Positions 1-10,908 of a stretch of 64,000 bases of DNA are shown here, piece after piece. Each line of letters begins with the position of its first letter. Position 1 is the first letter of the stretch. The notes under the pieces are model-generated. The model saw only the letters and a list, made by a program, of their open reading frames with translations. It made no database searches and was not told where the DNA came from. A program made the translations under genes and the position numbers. Origin of the DNA: Diphasiastrum complanatum (lineage: Eukaryota; Streptophyta; Lycopodiopsida; Lycopodiales; Lycopodiaceae); assembly GCA_029204225.1 (NCBI GenBank), contig CM055101.1, forward strand, positions 3,478,684 to 3,542,683, given 5' to 3'.

Positions 1-831
1 GAGTTGCTCAAAACCAAGGGCATTGCTATCACCAAGAAGAAAAAACAAGATCTTGTCTTGTCAGAAGAAGAGATAAGGTATGCAAAACAATTTTGGAATG
101 TAAGCGAAAGCGAGGGCGTGTTTGAAAAGACCACTTCTTACAAGAAAGTCCTCTTTGATGGAGAGATCCATGCACCAGAAGATCATGTTGTTGTCCGAAT
201 GGATGGTGGAGACGTAAACACCGACATCAGTCATTGGAAAGCGCAAATAAAGACACTCTTTTCCTTGCAACATCATGGACATATTATGATCTTCTTTGGC
301 ACTGAGTATTATCGCCAACATATACAGCAAGATGGGGGAGTAGAAAGCTTGAAGATCAATTATGAGATAGGCATGAGCATATTGAACAGGGCACGCCTTC
401 CTTATGATTGGGATTGTGTGAGGCCTATCAGCTCATTGTTGCACAAATTCATACCCCTCCCACATGGCTCTCATCTTATTGCTTATGAGACAAGAGATCT
501 GAGTATTCGAAATCGATTATTGGAACCAGGTTATCCAGGATGTATCCCACCATGGTTTGAGGAGAATGATGTCATTTTGGTTGAGTGTTCCAATAGCAAC
601 AGACAGCCTGAGTTTGTACACAATGTTCATTCATCCTCAAAATCAGTACTTGTGAATTGGTTGAAAAAAACACGACCTACCACTTGGAAAATTGAATCAG
701 ACACTCTTCACAATGTGTCTTGGGACAAGTGCATTTGTCTTTTGGAGAATTGGCAACCGATTAAGTATAGAACTGTACATGAGGATGGTTGTGATAGACG
801 AGTACCAATGTTGTGGTATAGTGAACAATAG
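1..831 (+). CDS. 3' end of an unrecognised plant gene (open at left edge)
   Basis: An open frame of 276 codons runs in from the left edge in frame 1 and stops at TAG (829-831). No start is fixed because it is open at the first base. The protein has a lysine-rich stretch near the visible start, then a mixed globular sequence with several aromatic and histidine clusters (for example HHGHIMIFFGTEYY near residue 95) and a Trp/Pro-rich C-terminal part. I see no signal peptide, membrane segment or known catalytic motif. The absence of internal stops over 0.83 kb, in a region where transposon reading frames are broken, suggests a real exon. The next gene starts 303 bases downstream on the same strand, and the gap holds a short CA-rich run (964-990). 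It could also be the last ORF of an unfamiliar DNA transposon. I do not recognise the family. Confidence 0.55.
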   Translation, partial: ELLKTKGIAITKKKKQDLVLSEEEIRYAKQFWNVSESEGVFEKTTSYKKVLFDGEIHAPEDHVVVRMDGGDVNTDISHWKAQIKTLFSLQHHGHIMIFFGTEYYRQHIQQDGGVESLKINYEIGMSILNRARLPYDWDCVRPISSLLHKFIPLPHGSHLIAYETRDLSIRNRLLEPGYPGCIPPWFEENDVILVECSNSNRQPEFVHNVHSSSKSVLVNWLKKTRPTTWKIESDTLHNVSWDKCICLLENWQPIKYRTVHEDGCDRRVPMLWYSEQ

Positions 832-1134
832 AAACTGACTTTTGCTTTTCAATAATTTTGCAACCATCAATTTTTTGTTAGTTACTCATGTTTTTTTGGG
901 TTATATGCATGGCTAACATGTTGTTCAAAAGTAGTTGATATGTTTTCAAAAATAAGTTAATATGCACATACACACAAACACAAACACACACAACTTATGG
1001 TAGTTTTTTGTTATTGCCACAATTCCATGCAATATATTGCCCATTATAGTTTTGGTTGCAGAATTTGTCGTGGTGACGAAAGATTGTATTTTTTTTAAAT
1101 GGTTTGAATTTACAGTTTTTGAACGGTTGTTACA

Positions 1135-3828
1135 ATGGAAGCATCACAACACCTTGACATGCAAGGACTCTTGAATTTACTATCTACTGATGAAGGGAGT
1201 AAAGTACTTCAAGAATTTTTGGAAATTTCTAAGAAGAGCCCGACCCTTCTTAGCACTTCAAATATTGTCAACGAGTCTGTGGTGTCTGATTGCACAACTT
1301 CGCAGTTTGGTATGGTTGACCGCCATAAGGTGGAAACTCCCTCGTATAAGGACATCTTCCACGTGCCTAAATCAAAGGAAAGGATGGCTGGAAAACTATA
1401 TGGTAAACAGATTTTAAAAACCCACTTTAAAAAACAACATGCCATATTTTTGTCAAATATGAGTGTTGTTCAAAAGTGGCTTGAAGAAGCCAATTTAGAA
1501 CAAGATCCTAACTTAGATCTTAGGAACAACAAGCAAACTCAAGATCGAGTCAAAGGACTGATTCGAGAGAAAATATCAGAAATCAAGCCCATGCACTTTC
1601 CAGGTGCCAAATACACTTGGGAAGAGCAGGATATATACAGTTGGGTACTGACATGTATGCAGTCAAGACGGAAGTACAATAGAAGAAAGAGCTCCTTTGG
1701 CAGCACTAGCGGAGACACTTTGACTGACCACGATGGACAGGTGAGATAACATTTTGATTCATTTACATTCTTTTGATGTTCTCATAAACTCATGTTGCAC
1801 AGTATTTAAAACTTAAATCATTCATATGACTTTGCTAATCAAGTGGTTTCCTTTTTAGGATGTCGAAACCAGTCCTCTTTTAGTGAAAGATATTGGACCA
1901 GAAGTAAACGTCACAGCGGAGGATAGTTTTGTTTTTTTTTCCTTTCATAGTAACTGTCCGTTTTTTATTTCCGAAAGTTCATATTTTTCAGCTTCATCCA
2001 ATATGGTTAACATTTGATGTTTGTCGCAGCTAAATGATATGCCAAGGGTTGATCCCAAGGAACCCACCTCATTGATGCATATTTTCAATAATGAGGTATT
2101 CAAAAAGTCTTTTCATTGGTTTGAACTTATCAGAATTTGAATTGATAATGTGCATTGCAGAACAATATTTGTTCATGGGATGTGTCTTTTTTTCAGCAAT
2201 TAAATGTTCAAAACAAAGATGTTCCATGTGTCAATGCATTTTCTTACTTGAAAATGATGGAGGAGACCTCAGACAATGAATTGGAAACAACGCATATGCA
2301 GGTCAGGTTACCAATAAGAATGTATTTACATGTTTAATGTTCTGAAATTATACATTATTGGGCCATTACTTACAAAATCTTTTCTTTTTGTTTTAGGACA
2401 AGGAAAAATCACAAATGATTGTTAAAATGACATCGTGCAAATCAACTCGTACTACAAGGCAACGAAAGGTACTTTTAAATTGCAATGTTCTATTAGGCAT
2501 TATAATTTTTTCTATTTCTTCATCTTTTCTAATGAAGTCCATTGTTTTGCAATGTAGATGACCGCAAAGTACTTACAAAGTTTGAATGACAATCAAACCA
2601 AAAAAAGAAGGGTTTATGCAACTCCTCGGGACAGTTCTATAAAGGTAATTACTAACTTTCATGCCAATTTTGATTCAAGTTCTGCTCATAAATAGTTCAA
2701 TACATGTGGCTCAAATGTTTCTTTATGATCATTTGAAAATTTAGATAGTTTGTCATTTTATGCATATGCATCTTAGAAGCCCATTCTGACCAAAATGGGT
2801 CGGAACGTTCCATATGTTCTGGAACGTACTGGGTCGAAACAAGTTTGTTACAATGTAAAAAAAAAAAAACATAATGCGTTGGTTTTCCACGGAATCTATT
2901 GAGGTAAGACCCTGCTAGCCCGTGACTATGTAATGCTAATGAGAATCGAATTTTTAGTTGTTACTTTGTATAACTTAATTGTGAGCCTTCTGGTTTTGGT
3001 TGCAATTTTATGTAGGTACAACAGACTTTGTAATGCTAGTGAAATCAGATTTTCAATTGTTGTTTTATAGAAGTTAACTATGAGTCACTTCCAAACTCTT
3101 TTGCATTCAATGAGTCAGTTTCAGATATTTTTAATAGCCTAGTTTTGGTTACAGTATATGTAGCTAAGACAAATTTTGCAATGCAAGTGAAAATCAGATT
3201 TTCAACTGTTGTTTTATGTAATTTAACTGTGATTCATTTTCAAGCTCTCTTGCAGTCAATTGAGTCAGTTTCAGATATTTTTACTTTTTTGGTTATGGTT
3301 ACAGTTGATGTAGGTAAAACAAGCTTTGTAATGTAGGTGAAAATCAAATCTTCAGTTGTGTTTTTATGTAATGTAACTAATTTCTTTTCAGACCTACTCT
3401 AGTAATGAGTCAGTTTCAAATGTTGTTGATTTTCTGATTTTGGTTACAGTTTATGTAGGTAAAACAAGCTTTGTAATGCAGGTAAAATTCCGATTTTCAG
3501 CTATTTTTTCATGTAATCTATCTCGGATTCTGATTTGCATTGTTTGTAGGTGGCAAAATTGAAGGAATTGACAGAGGAAGATGCAGAAACGATTGTAATG
3601 AAGTACTATGCCATTCCCACTGTGGACGCATTTTATAAAAACATCAAATTGTACTACTCTGCGCTCTCTAGGACTGCCAACATGATCGGAAGTGATGTCT
3701 TTGGTAGAGATATAGCAGAAATGTTGATTTTAGATAATAAAGTTTCAATTCAAAATTGCTTTCCAGGAACATTGATTGTCGAGGATATACATGTGGTAGA
3801 TGAAAACATATGCCAAGAAAAAAAATGA
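1135..3828 (+). CDS. Unrecognised seven-exon gene, predicted 431-aa protein
   Basis: A spliced model joins exons 1135-1740, 1859-1903, 2030-2095, 2161-2301, 2397-2468, 2558-2644 and 3550-3828. All junctions are GT..AG and all six introns are phase 0, so every exon is a whole number of codons, which strongly supports the model. The ATG at 1135 lies in a good plant context (ACAATGG) and the stop is TGA at 3826-3828. Exon 1 (202 codons) ends in a basic patch (SRRKYNRRKSS); exons 5 and 6 carry further basic clusters (TTRQRK, TKKRRVY) that look like nuclear-localisation or nucleic-acid contacts. The last exon is a 92-codon helical segment. Exon 2 (15 codons, donor GTAAAC) is the weakest. There is no secretion signal or membrane segment. 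I recognise no domain. The last intron (2645-3549) is enlarged by tandem repeats. It lies just downstream of the 1-831 gene on the same strand, with no evidence that they are related. Confidence 0.6.
2931..3540 (+). repeat. Tandem repeat of about 148 bp inside the last intron
   Basis: Four to five diverged direct copies start at about 2931, 3031, 3179, 3329 and 3474, giving spacings of 100, 148, 150 and 145 bases; the first copy is shortened. Each carries a TAATGCAAGTGAAAATCAGA-like block, a run of TTTTATGTAAT, an ATGAGTCAGTTTCAGAT block, and a TTTTGGTTACAGT..ATGTAGGTAAAACA block that resembles a splice acceptor and donor in close succession. No copy has a sustained open frame. The array accounts for most of the excess length of this intron. 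Confidence 0.8.
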
Positions 3829-4700
3829 GTCTACAGCCCATCTACTTCTCCTTGGGCGACAGTGGGCGTCTGCTAAGGGCTATGTGGGAATTTTAGGTTG
3901 AAGCTATGTGTGTAGGAGTGATTGATGGTTTAATTTGTTTTGAACAAAAATTTCTTGAGCTCAATCGAGTTGCACATCATTGAAGTGCAAGACATTTTTA
4001 TGTAACATAAATTCATTTTAAGCCTTTGCTCCTTTGCAGAGATCATACCATGACAAGACCTAAAAGAGATTATCTATGATGATTGATCTTAAATTCTTCT
4101 ATGGGCGTTGTCTATGTATAGGATCAATAAAACTCATTTTAACATTGAAGTGGTGTTATATAGATTCCTTGTTTCTTTGTTGTGGATATGAAACCATGAT
4201 CTTAGCGCATGATGGACAGTCTCAAAGTTGTACGACTGGCTACGTAACTCGAGGAAGCTACATGTTTTTTGTACAAGCTCAAATTTGTTTGTGGTTTTGC
4301 CCTTTTTTTCAAGCCTCAAAAGGTAAAAGAAGAGAACAAGACATGGATGGCGCATCATCAATGGGAGTCATCTTCACTTATCGCTGAAGGTACATGAATA
4401 AAATTGGACTTCATATCTTTACACATGTATAGTTGCTCTTATACAGGGTTTTCAGCCCTTTAAAATCTCTCACATATCTGTCATGGCTTTAGAAATTGAA
4501 CTTTCAATTGACATATGAAGGTTTTCCTTGAGATTTATGTACTTTACTCTTGGCATTCTCTCTTGCTACACCTCCAACAGCAAAAGCTAACTTCTTTGAT
4601 AGTATTTGAAATATTGAAGCCGAGTTGACAATGTACTTTTTATATTTTCATTTTGGTCAAGTTTCGAAAAGGATTGTGTCCCAATAATTGAATACAATTG
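3829..4700. other. Noncoding stretch after the seven-exon gene
   Basis: No open frame here has coding character. The first 100-200 bases are probably the 3' untranslated region of the gene ending at 3828. I see no repeat, RNA gene or transposon end. Confidence 0.4.
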
Positions 4701-4708
4701 TGCCACAG

Positions 4709-5720
4709 GTGCTTACGATGCAGAAGAAGCTGCAGCAAGGGCATATAATCTACTTCTACAGCAAGGCATGTAATCTAGTTTCATTAGCAATTATTGGGGC
4801 CTAGGAACAGTTGTAAACTGTTCTGTGAGACTTTGATTTAAACATCACAATTTTGAACTTTAACTCATTTGATAGCATAATTAAGGTTTCTAATTTGCAT
4901 GCATGCAATTAACAGGTCGTCGATTATACAAGATAAATAGAGGAAATGTCATGTGTTTCAGAGGACGAATACCTGGCTTCATTAAGGTGTGAATAAACTT
5001 TGGCTTTGTAGGCTTTTGGAACCATTAAGCTGATTGTAGGAAATAATGTGTAATGTCTCAATATACAACTGTTAAACTGTCTTTTGGATGATATGATTCA
5101 GAGCTTGAATGGAATACATTTTGATTATTATTCAAAAAAAACAATGGTTTCTCAAGGGGTGTTTCCAAGTATCAAGGAGTTGCTCGGTATACAAACTATA
5201 CCTTTCTGTCATAAGTATTAAGACGTAAGAATATAATTCACGCTTCTTATTAAAAAACGCTCAGCATAAATTTGCAAGCATGTCCATCGATTTGAACTAT
5301 GAATGAATGTAGGCATCATCATAACGGAAAATGGGGAGCCTGAATTGGTCATGTTTTTGGGAACAAATACCTCTACCTCGGCACTTATGGTATGAACTTC
5401 AACTATCTGCTCCCTATGCACAATTGGATCTATCATAGAAAGCTTTCATTAGCATGACAATGGGAGTTTTGCAACTAATATTGTGCTAATGTTTGCATCC
5501 AGACAGAGTGGAGAAAGTCATTGTTGCATATGACATGGCAGCCATCAAGTACAGAGGCCTTAACAGAGCCACGGATTTTTATCTCAGTTGCTACATCTGG
5601 TGGTTACGTCTAGGTCATATGAATGGTGCTTCAGAAGCTGTTGAGCTTTCAAGCTCTAGAACTGAAGAAAATATCATGCCACGCTACTACTATGTTGCAT
5701 ACATTTTTTAATGTTACACA
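4709..5720 (+). pseudogene. Decayed AP2/ANT-like transcription factor remnant
   Basis: Two scattered pieces resemble the two AP2 repeats of the AINTEGUMENTA/WRINKLED-type family, whose proteins bind DNA in the nucleus. At 4709-4770, after a CAG acceptor, the frame reads GAYDAEEAAARAYNL, matching the end of AP2 repeat 1 (family form: GAYD.EEAAARAYDLAALKYWG), then breaks into a stop. At 5520-5615 the frame reads AYDMAAIKYRGLNRATDF followed by YLSCYIWWL, matching the end of repeat 2 (family form: AYDMAAI.YRG.NAVTNFD.S.YI.WL). The intervening exons, including the conserved linker, are not visible, and the segment at 4919-4990 is frameshifted. Both pieces are on the same strand and in the right order, so this is more likely a degraded gene than two chance matches. 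A live gene with exons I failed to find is less likely. Confidence 0.6.
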
Positions 5721-6930
5721 TTTCTAACAATTTCCACACAATTTCTATCTTATTGAAATTTGGACGATCACAATTATCTTTTTGTATCTGTTAGAGCTTG
5801 GTTAATTTCACAATCCTTTCAGATAGGCTATCTAACCTTGCTCCTAGGTTGCTTAAGCCCAGCCCAGTTTTTTGGTAACCTGTTTGCTTCTTGTGTTGAG
5901 TACAGGATGCCATCAACCTGGTGACATCTGTCGCACATGTTGAAGCAACGGCAATACCGTTGTCAGAAGAGGCAGTTTTGGTGCTTATCATGTGCATTGT
6001 CGTGTTTCAACCATGATAGATAAAGCAGCTCAATGCAATAACTATCTATCCAGGAACTCTTGTCATACTTGGACTAAAAACCAAATATTATGTAGTCATC
6101 AATTGTGCTTAATCCTGGACTTCTTACTAAAGATAAGCATAAACCTACATTGTAGTTCATTCATGGACCAGATAGTGCATTACAATCTGTTAGCAAAGAT
6201 AAGCTAATTTTCTAATCAGTAATTCGCCATTGTTTGAATCAGATGGTGCAACCCAACTAGCATGCAATCATCCTTTCGAATCCACAATCCAACGATGTTG
6301 TTCTGATGCAGAATCGTCATAAGCGAAACATTGAAATGAGCTACCAAGCCTAGAGTTTGCCAAAAGATTGATTAGAGACAATTGTGGAGAAAAAGAAACT
6401 CAAATCTGTGTATATACTTATGCGTTTTGTTTTCTACGAATATATGATAAGATTTGTTCATCACACTCAGTGTTTTTCGTTACAGCTTGTCTCTTGTGAG
6501 TATTTGATAGGATTAAGTTCTTTATCTAATTTTCAACAAGTTGCTTCATGCTTGAATAATGTAGGGTGTTGGTGCATCAATGACTTGTATGGGTGCAGCA
6601 AGGCTTTTCACGTGTGGTCTCTATTGCTAATGCAGGTGACATAGATTTGAATTCCATGAGTGCAGGTGGAACAATTCTCAATAGATTATATTATTGCTTG
6701 TGATAGGATCACTACACGTTCACAAGAGAGTTCTGATGGTCGTTATAGAGACTAAAGACTATTTAGAGGTTTATTAAGGATTACTGTAACCTTGGAAAAT
6801 GTTGATTATTCAGTGCTGCCTGTAGTAGATATTATGTTACAATGTCAGAGCTGCGAATTAATGTAGTGAATTATGGAGAAATTCAATGACATTGTTACAA
6901 TAATGCAAATTAGAAAAAATTTAGGTTGAA
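5721..6930. other. Noncoding stretch
   Basis: AT-rich sequence without a supported gene. Short open frames (such as 6384-6644) lack any family resemblance and look random. Confidence 0.4.
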
Positions 6931-6934
6931 ATTT

Positions 6935-7265
6935 CCTATATAGGGAGAGATTATTCTTAAATTCAATAGCTATCTAAGAGATGCTCCACTTTTTATAGTT
7001 TGCAATTCCCTGTATAGGGAATGCAATCTAGTTTGCAATTCCCTATATAGGGAGTGATCTAGGAAATTTTGAGGATTGAATTCCTTATATAGGGATTATT
7101 ATCCTTAAATTCCTTAGATTGTCAATCTAGGGTGGCATAATCAATGGCAGTTTTCTTAGATTGAAGTGAGCTTAGTAGGGAATTTCCAAGTGGCACAACT
7201 TTTTTCCCTATATAGTGGGAAACATCTAGGGAATATTTCCTAGAGGATTTCTCTATATAGGAAAA
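6935..7265. repeat. Cluster of CCTATATAGG palindromes
   Basis: At least six copies of a palindrome close to TTCCCTATATAGGGA occur within about 330 bases, near 6942, 7010, 7042, 7088, 7205 and 7250. Several sit next to GATCTAGG or TTCCTAGA words, so the unit may be longer than the palindrome. One more isolated copy lies at about 63089 inside a copia LTR. See the findings for interpretation. Confidence 0.75.
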
Positions 7266-7475
7266 ATATTCTCATCTTACTAGAACCACATTCTAGGAAA
7301 AGAGCCATTTTGCCTAGAAATTACCTACTTTGGTTCATTATAATCTAGGGAAACGTCTCTTTTTTCCCATATGGTAAACAGATTCATTTTTCTTGTGTAG
7401 AGATAGGAGGGAGGCTGTAGGTAGCGGTGGAAGGGAGGAAGAGGCCCAGGGAGGCGCAAGAGGGAGAGAGAGGCG

Positions 7476-7478
<3 letters not shown>

Positions 7479-7541
<63 letters not shown>
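7479..7541. repeat. (GA)n microsatellite
   Basis: A pure GA dinucleotide run of about 63 bases, preceded by an impure GA/GGC-rich stretch from about 7405. Long Leu/Ser ORFs on the opposite strand are translations of the repeat, not genes. Confidence 0.95.
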
Positions 7542-7544
<3 letters not shown>

Positions 7545-7548
<4 letters not shown>

Positions 7549-8240
7549 ATGGCAGATATTTGTCATTAATAGCTTTTTAAAAATGAAGGCAATACAATAT
7601 GGCTCTGAACACACATGCCAATCAAAATTTAACAAATCATCAATATGTATGTTCATGATAATTACGGCGCCTTTGTTTCAGAATGTTGGCTTCATGTAAA
7701 TAGAAAACTTTAGAGGTTAGGGGAACAAAATGAATGATCCACGGTTCTCAATTTAAAGCTAGAAAGAAAAGGATTGAAACCCAATAGAACGTTTGAACTA
7801 ATGACCGTACGTCAATCGCACCATTGCAATTGCAAGAGAGCTTGTCACGTCCACATCAAATTAGATGTGAGCTGTTCATAGTGAAGTTGGATTTCGAAAT
7901 CAAATTCATTAGCACTTGATTCAAATGTAAAGGATTCGATTAGCCTTTTGCTTTATCCTAGTGAACTTATTACCAAATTCGGCAGGTAGAATCCTACAAA
8001 AGAGTCTAAGAAAGTGTGGGTATGGGCGTTATTTACCAAAGTAATCCCTGCTAACTGCTGCAGAATCTGCGCAGCACTTGTTTTTGGCTTCTGAGTCAGG
8101 AATAGAACCAAAATCCTTTGATTTGAAACGTACTTGCTATCATTCTGCATCATGAAACAGATGATTAACATGTAGAGTTAAGTTGATTAAAATGGCATCT
8201 GCTTTGCCTGTGTATTAAAAGCTGCAGAGGCGATCTATCT
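7545..8240. other. 3' flank of the peroxidase gene, otherwise empty
   Basis: This lies downstream of the minus-strand peroxidase stop codon and would hold its 3' untranslated region. I see no other gene or repeat. Confidence 0.4.
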
Positions 8241-8242
8241 AG

Positions 8243-9271
8243 TCAAAGCACTGAAGAGCACGTCTTTCTTATGTTTCCTTTGGAGCCTATTAGAACGTTG
8301 GCATTTCCCATCTTTATGATTGAGGTTGAGAACTGATTAGTGAAGGCAAATACGTTGCCTGCAAATGTTTCCACCAACGCTCTTGTTGCTTTATTAGACA
8401 GAAGCTCCTCATCTGAGCTGAACAACACTTGACCAGATAGAATGTTGAGATAATATTGATTGTCAAAAGCAAATGGTGTAACAAAGTCATTGTTAACTAG
8501 GACTCTTGAGTTTCTGGGAATGTCGCACTTGCGTCGCAGGAAAGAAGTAACCGTTCTGTTCAAAGTTGGATCAGGCTTGTGGGAAAGACGATCAGCAAAC
8601 GAGACGCAGTGAGCTCTTCCGACTGTGTGAACTCCTGCGATCGCAAAGATTTTTCAGAGAATATCAAAGTCAACATACCTGAATTCAGCACTCTATAACT
8701 GGAAATATGCCAGAAATTCTTCATAATCGTGCTGATAAAATATTGTAAGATTCAGAAAGGCTTGAGGAGAACACCTACCAGATAAGGCAACCAGATCGAG
8801 AACATCAAGCTCCGCTGCAGCAAATTTGGCTACCAGAGTTCCTAGGTCATCATCTGGGTTTGGAACTGATACCGTATCTTTAGATCTGGACACGAATCCA
8901 TCCCTTCTCCCAAGAGGCTCTGGCCAAAATGGGCCGCCGATCTGTGCGACAAATGATATTCAAACAGCTTTGTCAATAGAATGATAGCAGTTAATGTTAA
9001 GTTGAAATAGACTGGCATGACAAGGCGCTTTTAGGTGCAATGATGTCTTACCATGGTAGCGGCATCACGAGCAGCGAGTGCTACAATATCAGCACACGAG
9101 ACAGTTCTTGGGCATTCCTTCTCGAGTTCTGCTTTGATTGCTTCAATCACATCGAATCCTCGAAGACCAAAACTCACAGCTGCTGCCTTCTCTGGTGGAG
9201 TCTTGCTGCCATCAGTGCTCAGCAAAATGGATCCATCGCAGCCCTGCAAAACCCACATTCTTTGATCTATT

Positions 9272-9311
<40 letters not shown>

Positions 9312-9736
9312 AGTTAACTGCTTACCCTTGTCATGCAATCGTGGAAGTGCAGGCGAAGAAGGGCTGGAGCAAGAGTGATATCATTCGATACAAATCCTTG
9401 CACTACCGTCATCACAACAGATTCCGCTTGTGGACAAGTACTCGAATAAAAGTCGAACAGCAATCCATTGTTCGGAAGCGGACTACGAGGAGATTTATGA
9501 GAAGACCCACCTCCTTTACCTCCTGCTCCATCTTTCGGAGTAGGTTTGTGGTGTGAATGTGAAGCTATTCCTGATGATTTGGTTGAATGTTGATGCTTGT
9601 AATGTGGATGGGATAGGATATGTCCATGGTGCACATGATGGGTTGCCTGTGCTGATAGAAAGAAGATAACAATAAATGATAACAAAATGCTCAGAGAAAA
9701 ATAACATCCCGATCCTGATCTGTGGAATTTCCACAT
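8243..9736 (-). CDS. Class III secretory peroxidase with His-rich N-terminal extension, 385 aa
   Basis: Four exons on the minus strand: 9736-9326, 9243-9052, 8941-8779 and 8634-8243, with GT..AG introns in phases 0, 0 and 1. The encoded haem peroxidase would use hydrogen peroxide to oxidise phenolic and similar substrates in the cell wall or vacuole. All key parts are present: distal Arg128 and His132 in the LRLHFHDC motif, proximal His258 in LSGVHTVGRAHC, the GCDGSILL calcium-site region, and all eight family cysteines (101, 134, 139, 181, 187, 265, 292, 381). The start ATG at 9736 is the first one after an in-frame stop. Residues 11-30 form a hydrophobic signal segment. Residues 33-63 contain twelve histidines and residues 64-90 are Gly/Ser/Lys/Pro-rich; this spacer of about 60 residues before the mature domain is unusual. 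The mature domain has normal length. Intron 1 contains a (TC)n run. Ala of the usual SGAHT motif is Val. It looks functional. Confidence 0.93.
9275..9308. repeat. (TC)n microsatellite in peroxidase intron 1
   Basis: A TC dinucleotide run of about 34 bases inside the 82-base first intron of the peroxidase gene. It reads as GA on the gene's own strand, just upstream of the acceptor region. Confidence 0.95.
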
Positions 9737-10143
9737 TCTGCTACTAAGTTGCTTCAGATTTTCCAAGTTTCAGCGTCTTAATCTTGCCAGAAAATCCAAG
9801 GTCTTCTTACTAAATTCGTGACAATAGACTCAGCAGAGTCGCTTTCTGCCAAGCTTCAATTCATCACAGCACTCTGGTGCAGAAGCTGAGCTCATAGCAC
9901 CTAACGCTGTAGTTTGCAGCTGTATTGCAAATACTAAGTACTTGTCGTAGTGCCTCTGATTGCAGAATAACTGAATGCTATACAATTGCCAAGCAGATCG
10001 TCTGTAATCAATTAATGGAGATCCTGAAGCAAACGAGCTGGCCTCAAGAAGCATAGAGGTAAGAGTAAGTCAGTAGTGCGATCATGGCATGAGAGAAAAA
10101 GAGAAAAAGAGCGAGAACGACCAACCGAGTCCAGCGAGAGTGA

Positions 10144-10148
<5 letters not shown>

Positions 10149-10176
<28 letters not shown>
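10149..10176. repeat. (GA)n microsatellite
   Basis: A GA dinucleotide run of about 28 bases followed by a GCGCGCAGCGGC-rich stretch. Confidence 0.9.
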
Positions 10177-10180
<4 letters not shown>

Positions 10181-10858
10181 CAGCGGCAGTGGCAGCGGCG
10201 GGGCAAGGGTGGCGACATGCGAGTACGTGAGGGGGAAACATTGATTAAATTTTGAAGTCTCTACTCTTTTAGGAAAATAGTTGTTACTGAGAATGGAAGG
10301 CCAATGAAATGTGTGTATATTGGAGTCCATGTGTCAAAGGTGTATCTCCGAGCAATCCTCTTTCTTTTGTCTTGGCCCTTCTTCTTAGGCACCTCTACTA
10401 AAATCTTTTCTTTAAATTTGATGTGTCAAGAGTTGGTTGAGCTGATTCTCATGGAAATCATGGAGTGGATAAGGGTTGTTTAGAGTCCCATTCATAGTTA
10501 CAAATATGGGCATTTTGTCACTCACATAAGACACGGCCCATTTTCATGTGGCGATCTGCGTGGCCATGTTCATGGCAACACTGCCAAGCCACCAAAATTT
10601 TTATTTTTAGAAGTACTCCAATTAGACTTGGACGGTAAAGGAGAGATAAATTCAAATTTGAATGCCATTGGGAATGGCAGTACCAAACGTGGCATGTGAA
10701 CCTAAAGATTTGCCACATGCCACATGTGGCAAAAATTACGGGATATTTCCTAGAGAGGTATTTTTTAGGGCAATATTGGTATTGCATCTTATCAAGGCTT
10801 AAAAAAAGTGTCGTGGAGTGAAATTTGGGTCCAATCATCGCGAGTTTCAAATTTTTTT

Positions 10859-10863
<5 letters not shown>

Positions 10864-10904
<41 letters not shown>
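10864..10904. repeat. (GA)n microsatellite
   Basis: A GA dinucleotide run of about 41 bases directly after a T-rich run. Confidence 0.92.

Positions 10905-10908
<4 letters not shown>

Noticed and set aside
5791-6207. Further exon of the AP2-like gene or a separate small gene
   Set aside because: The frames here show no AP2 similarity and no splice logic linking them to the remnant.
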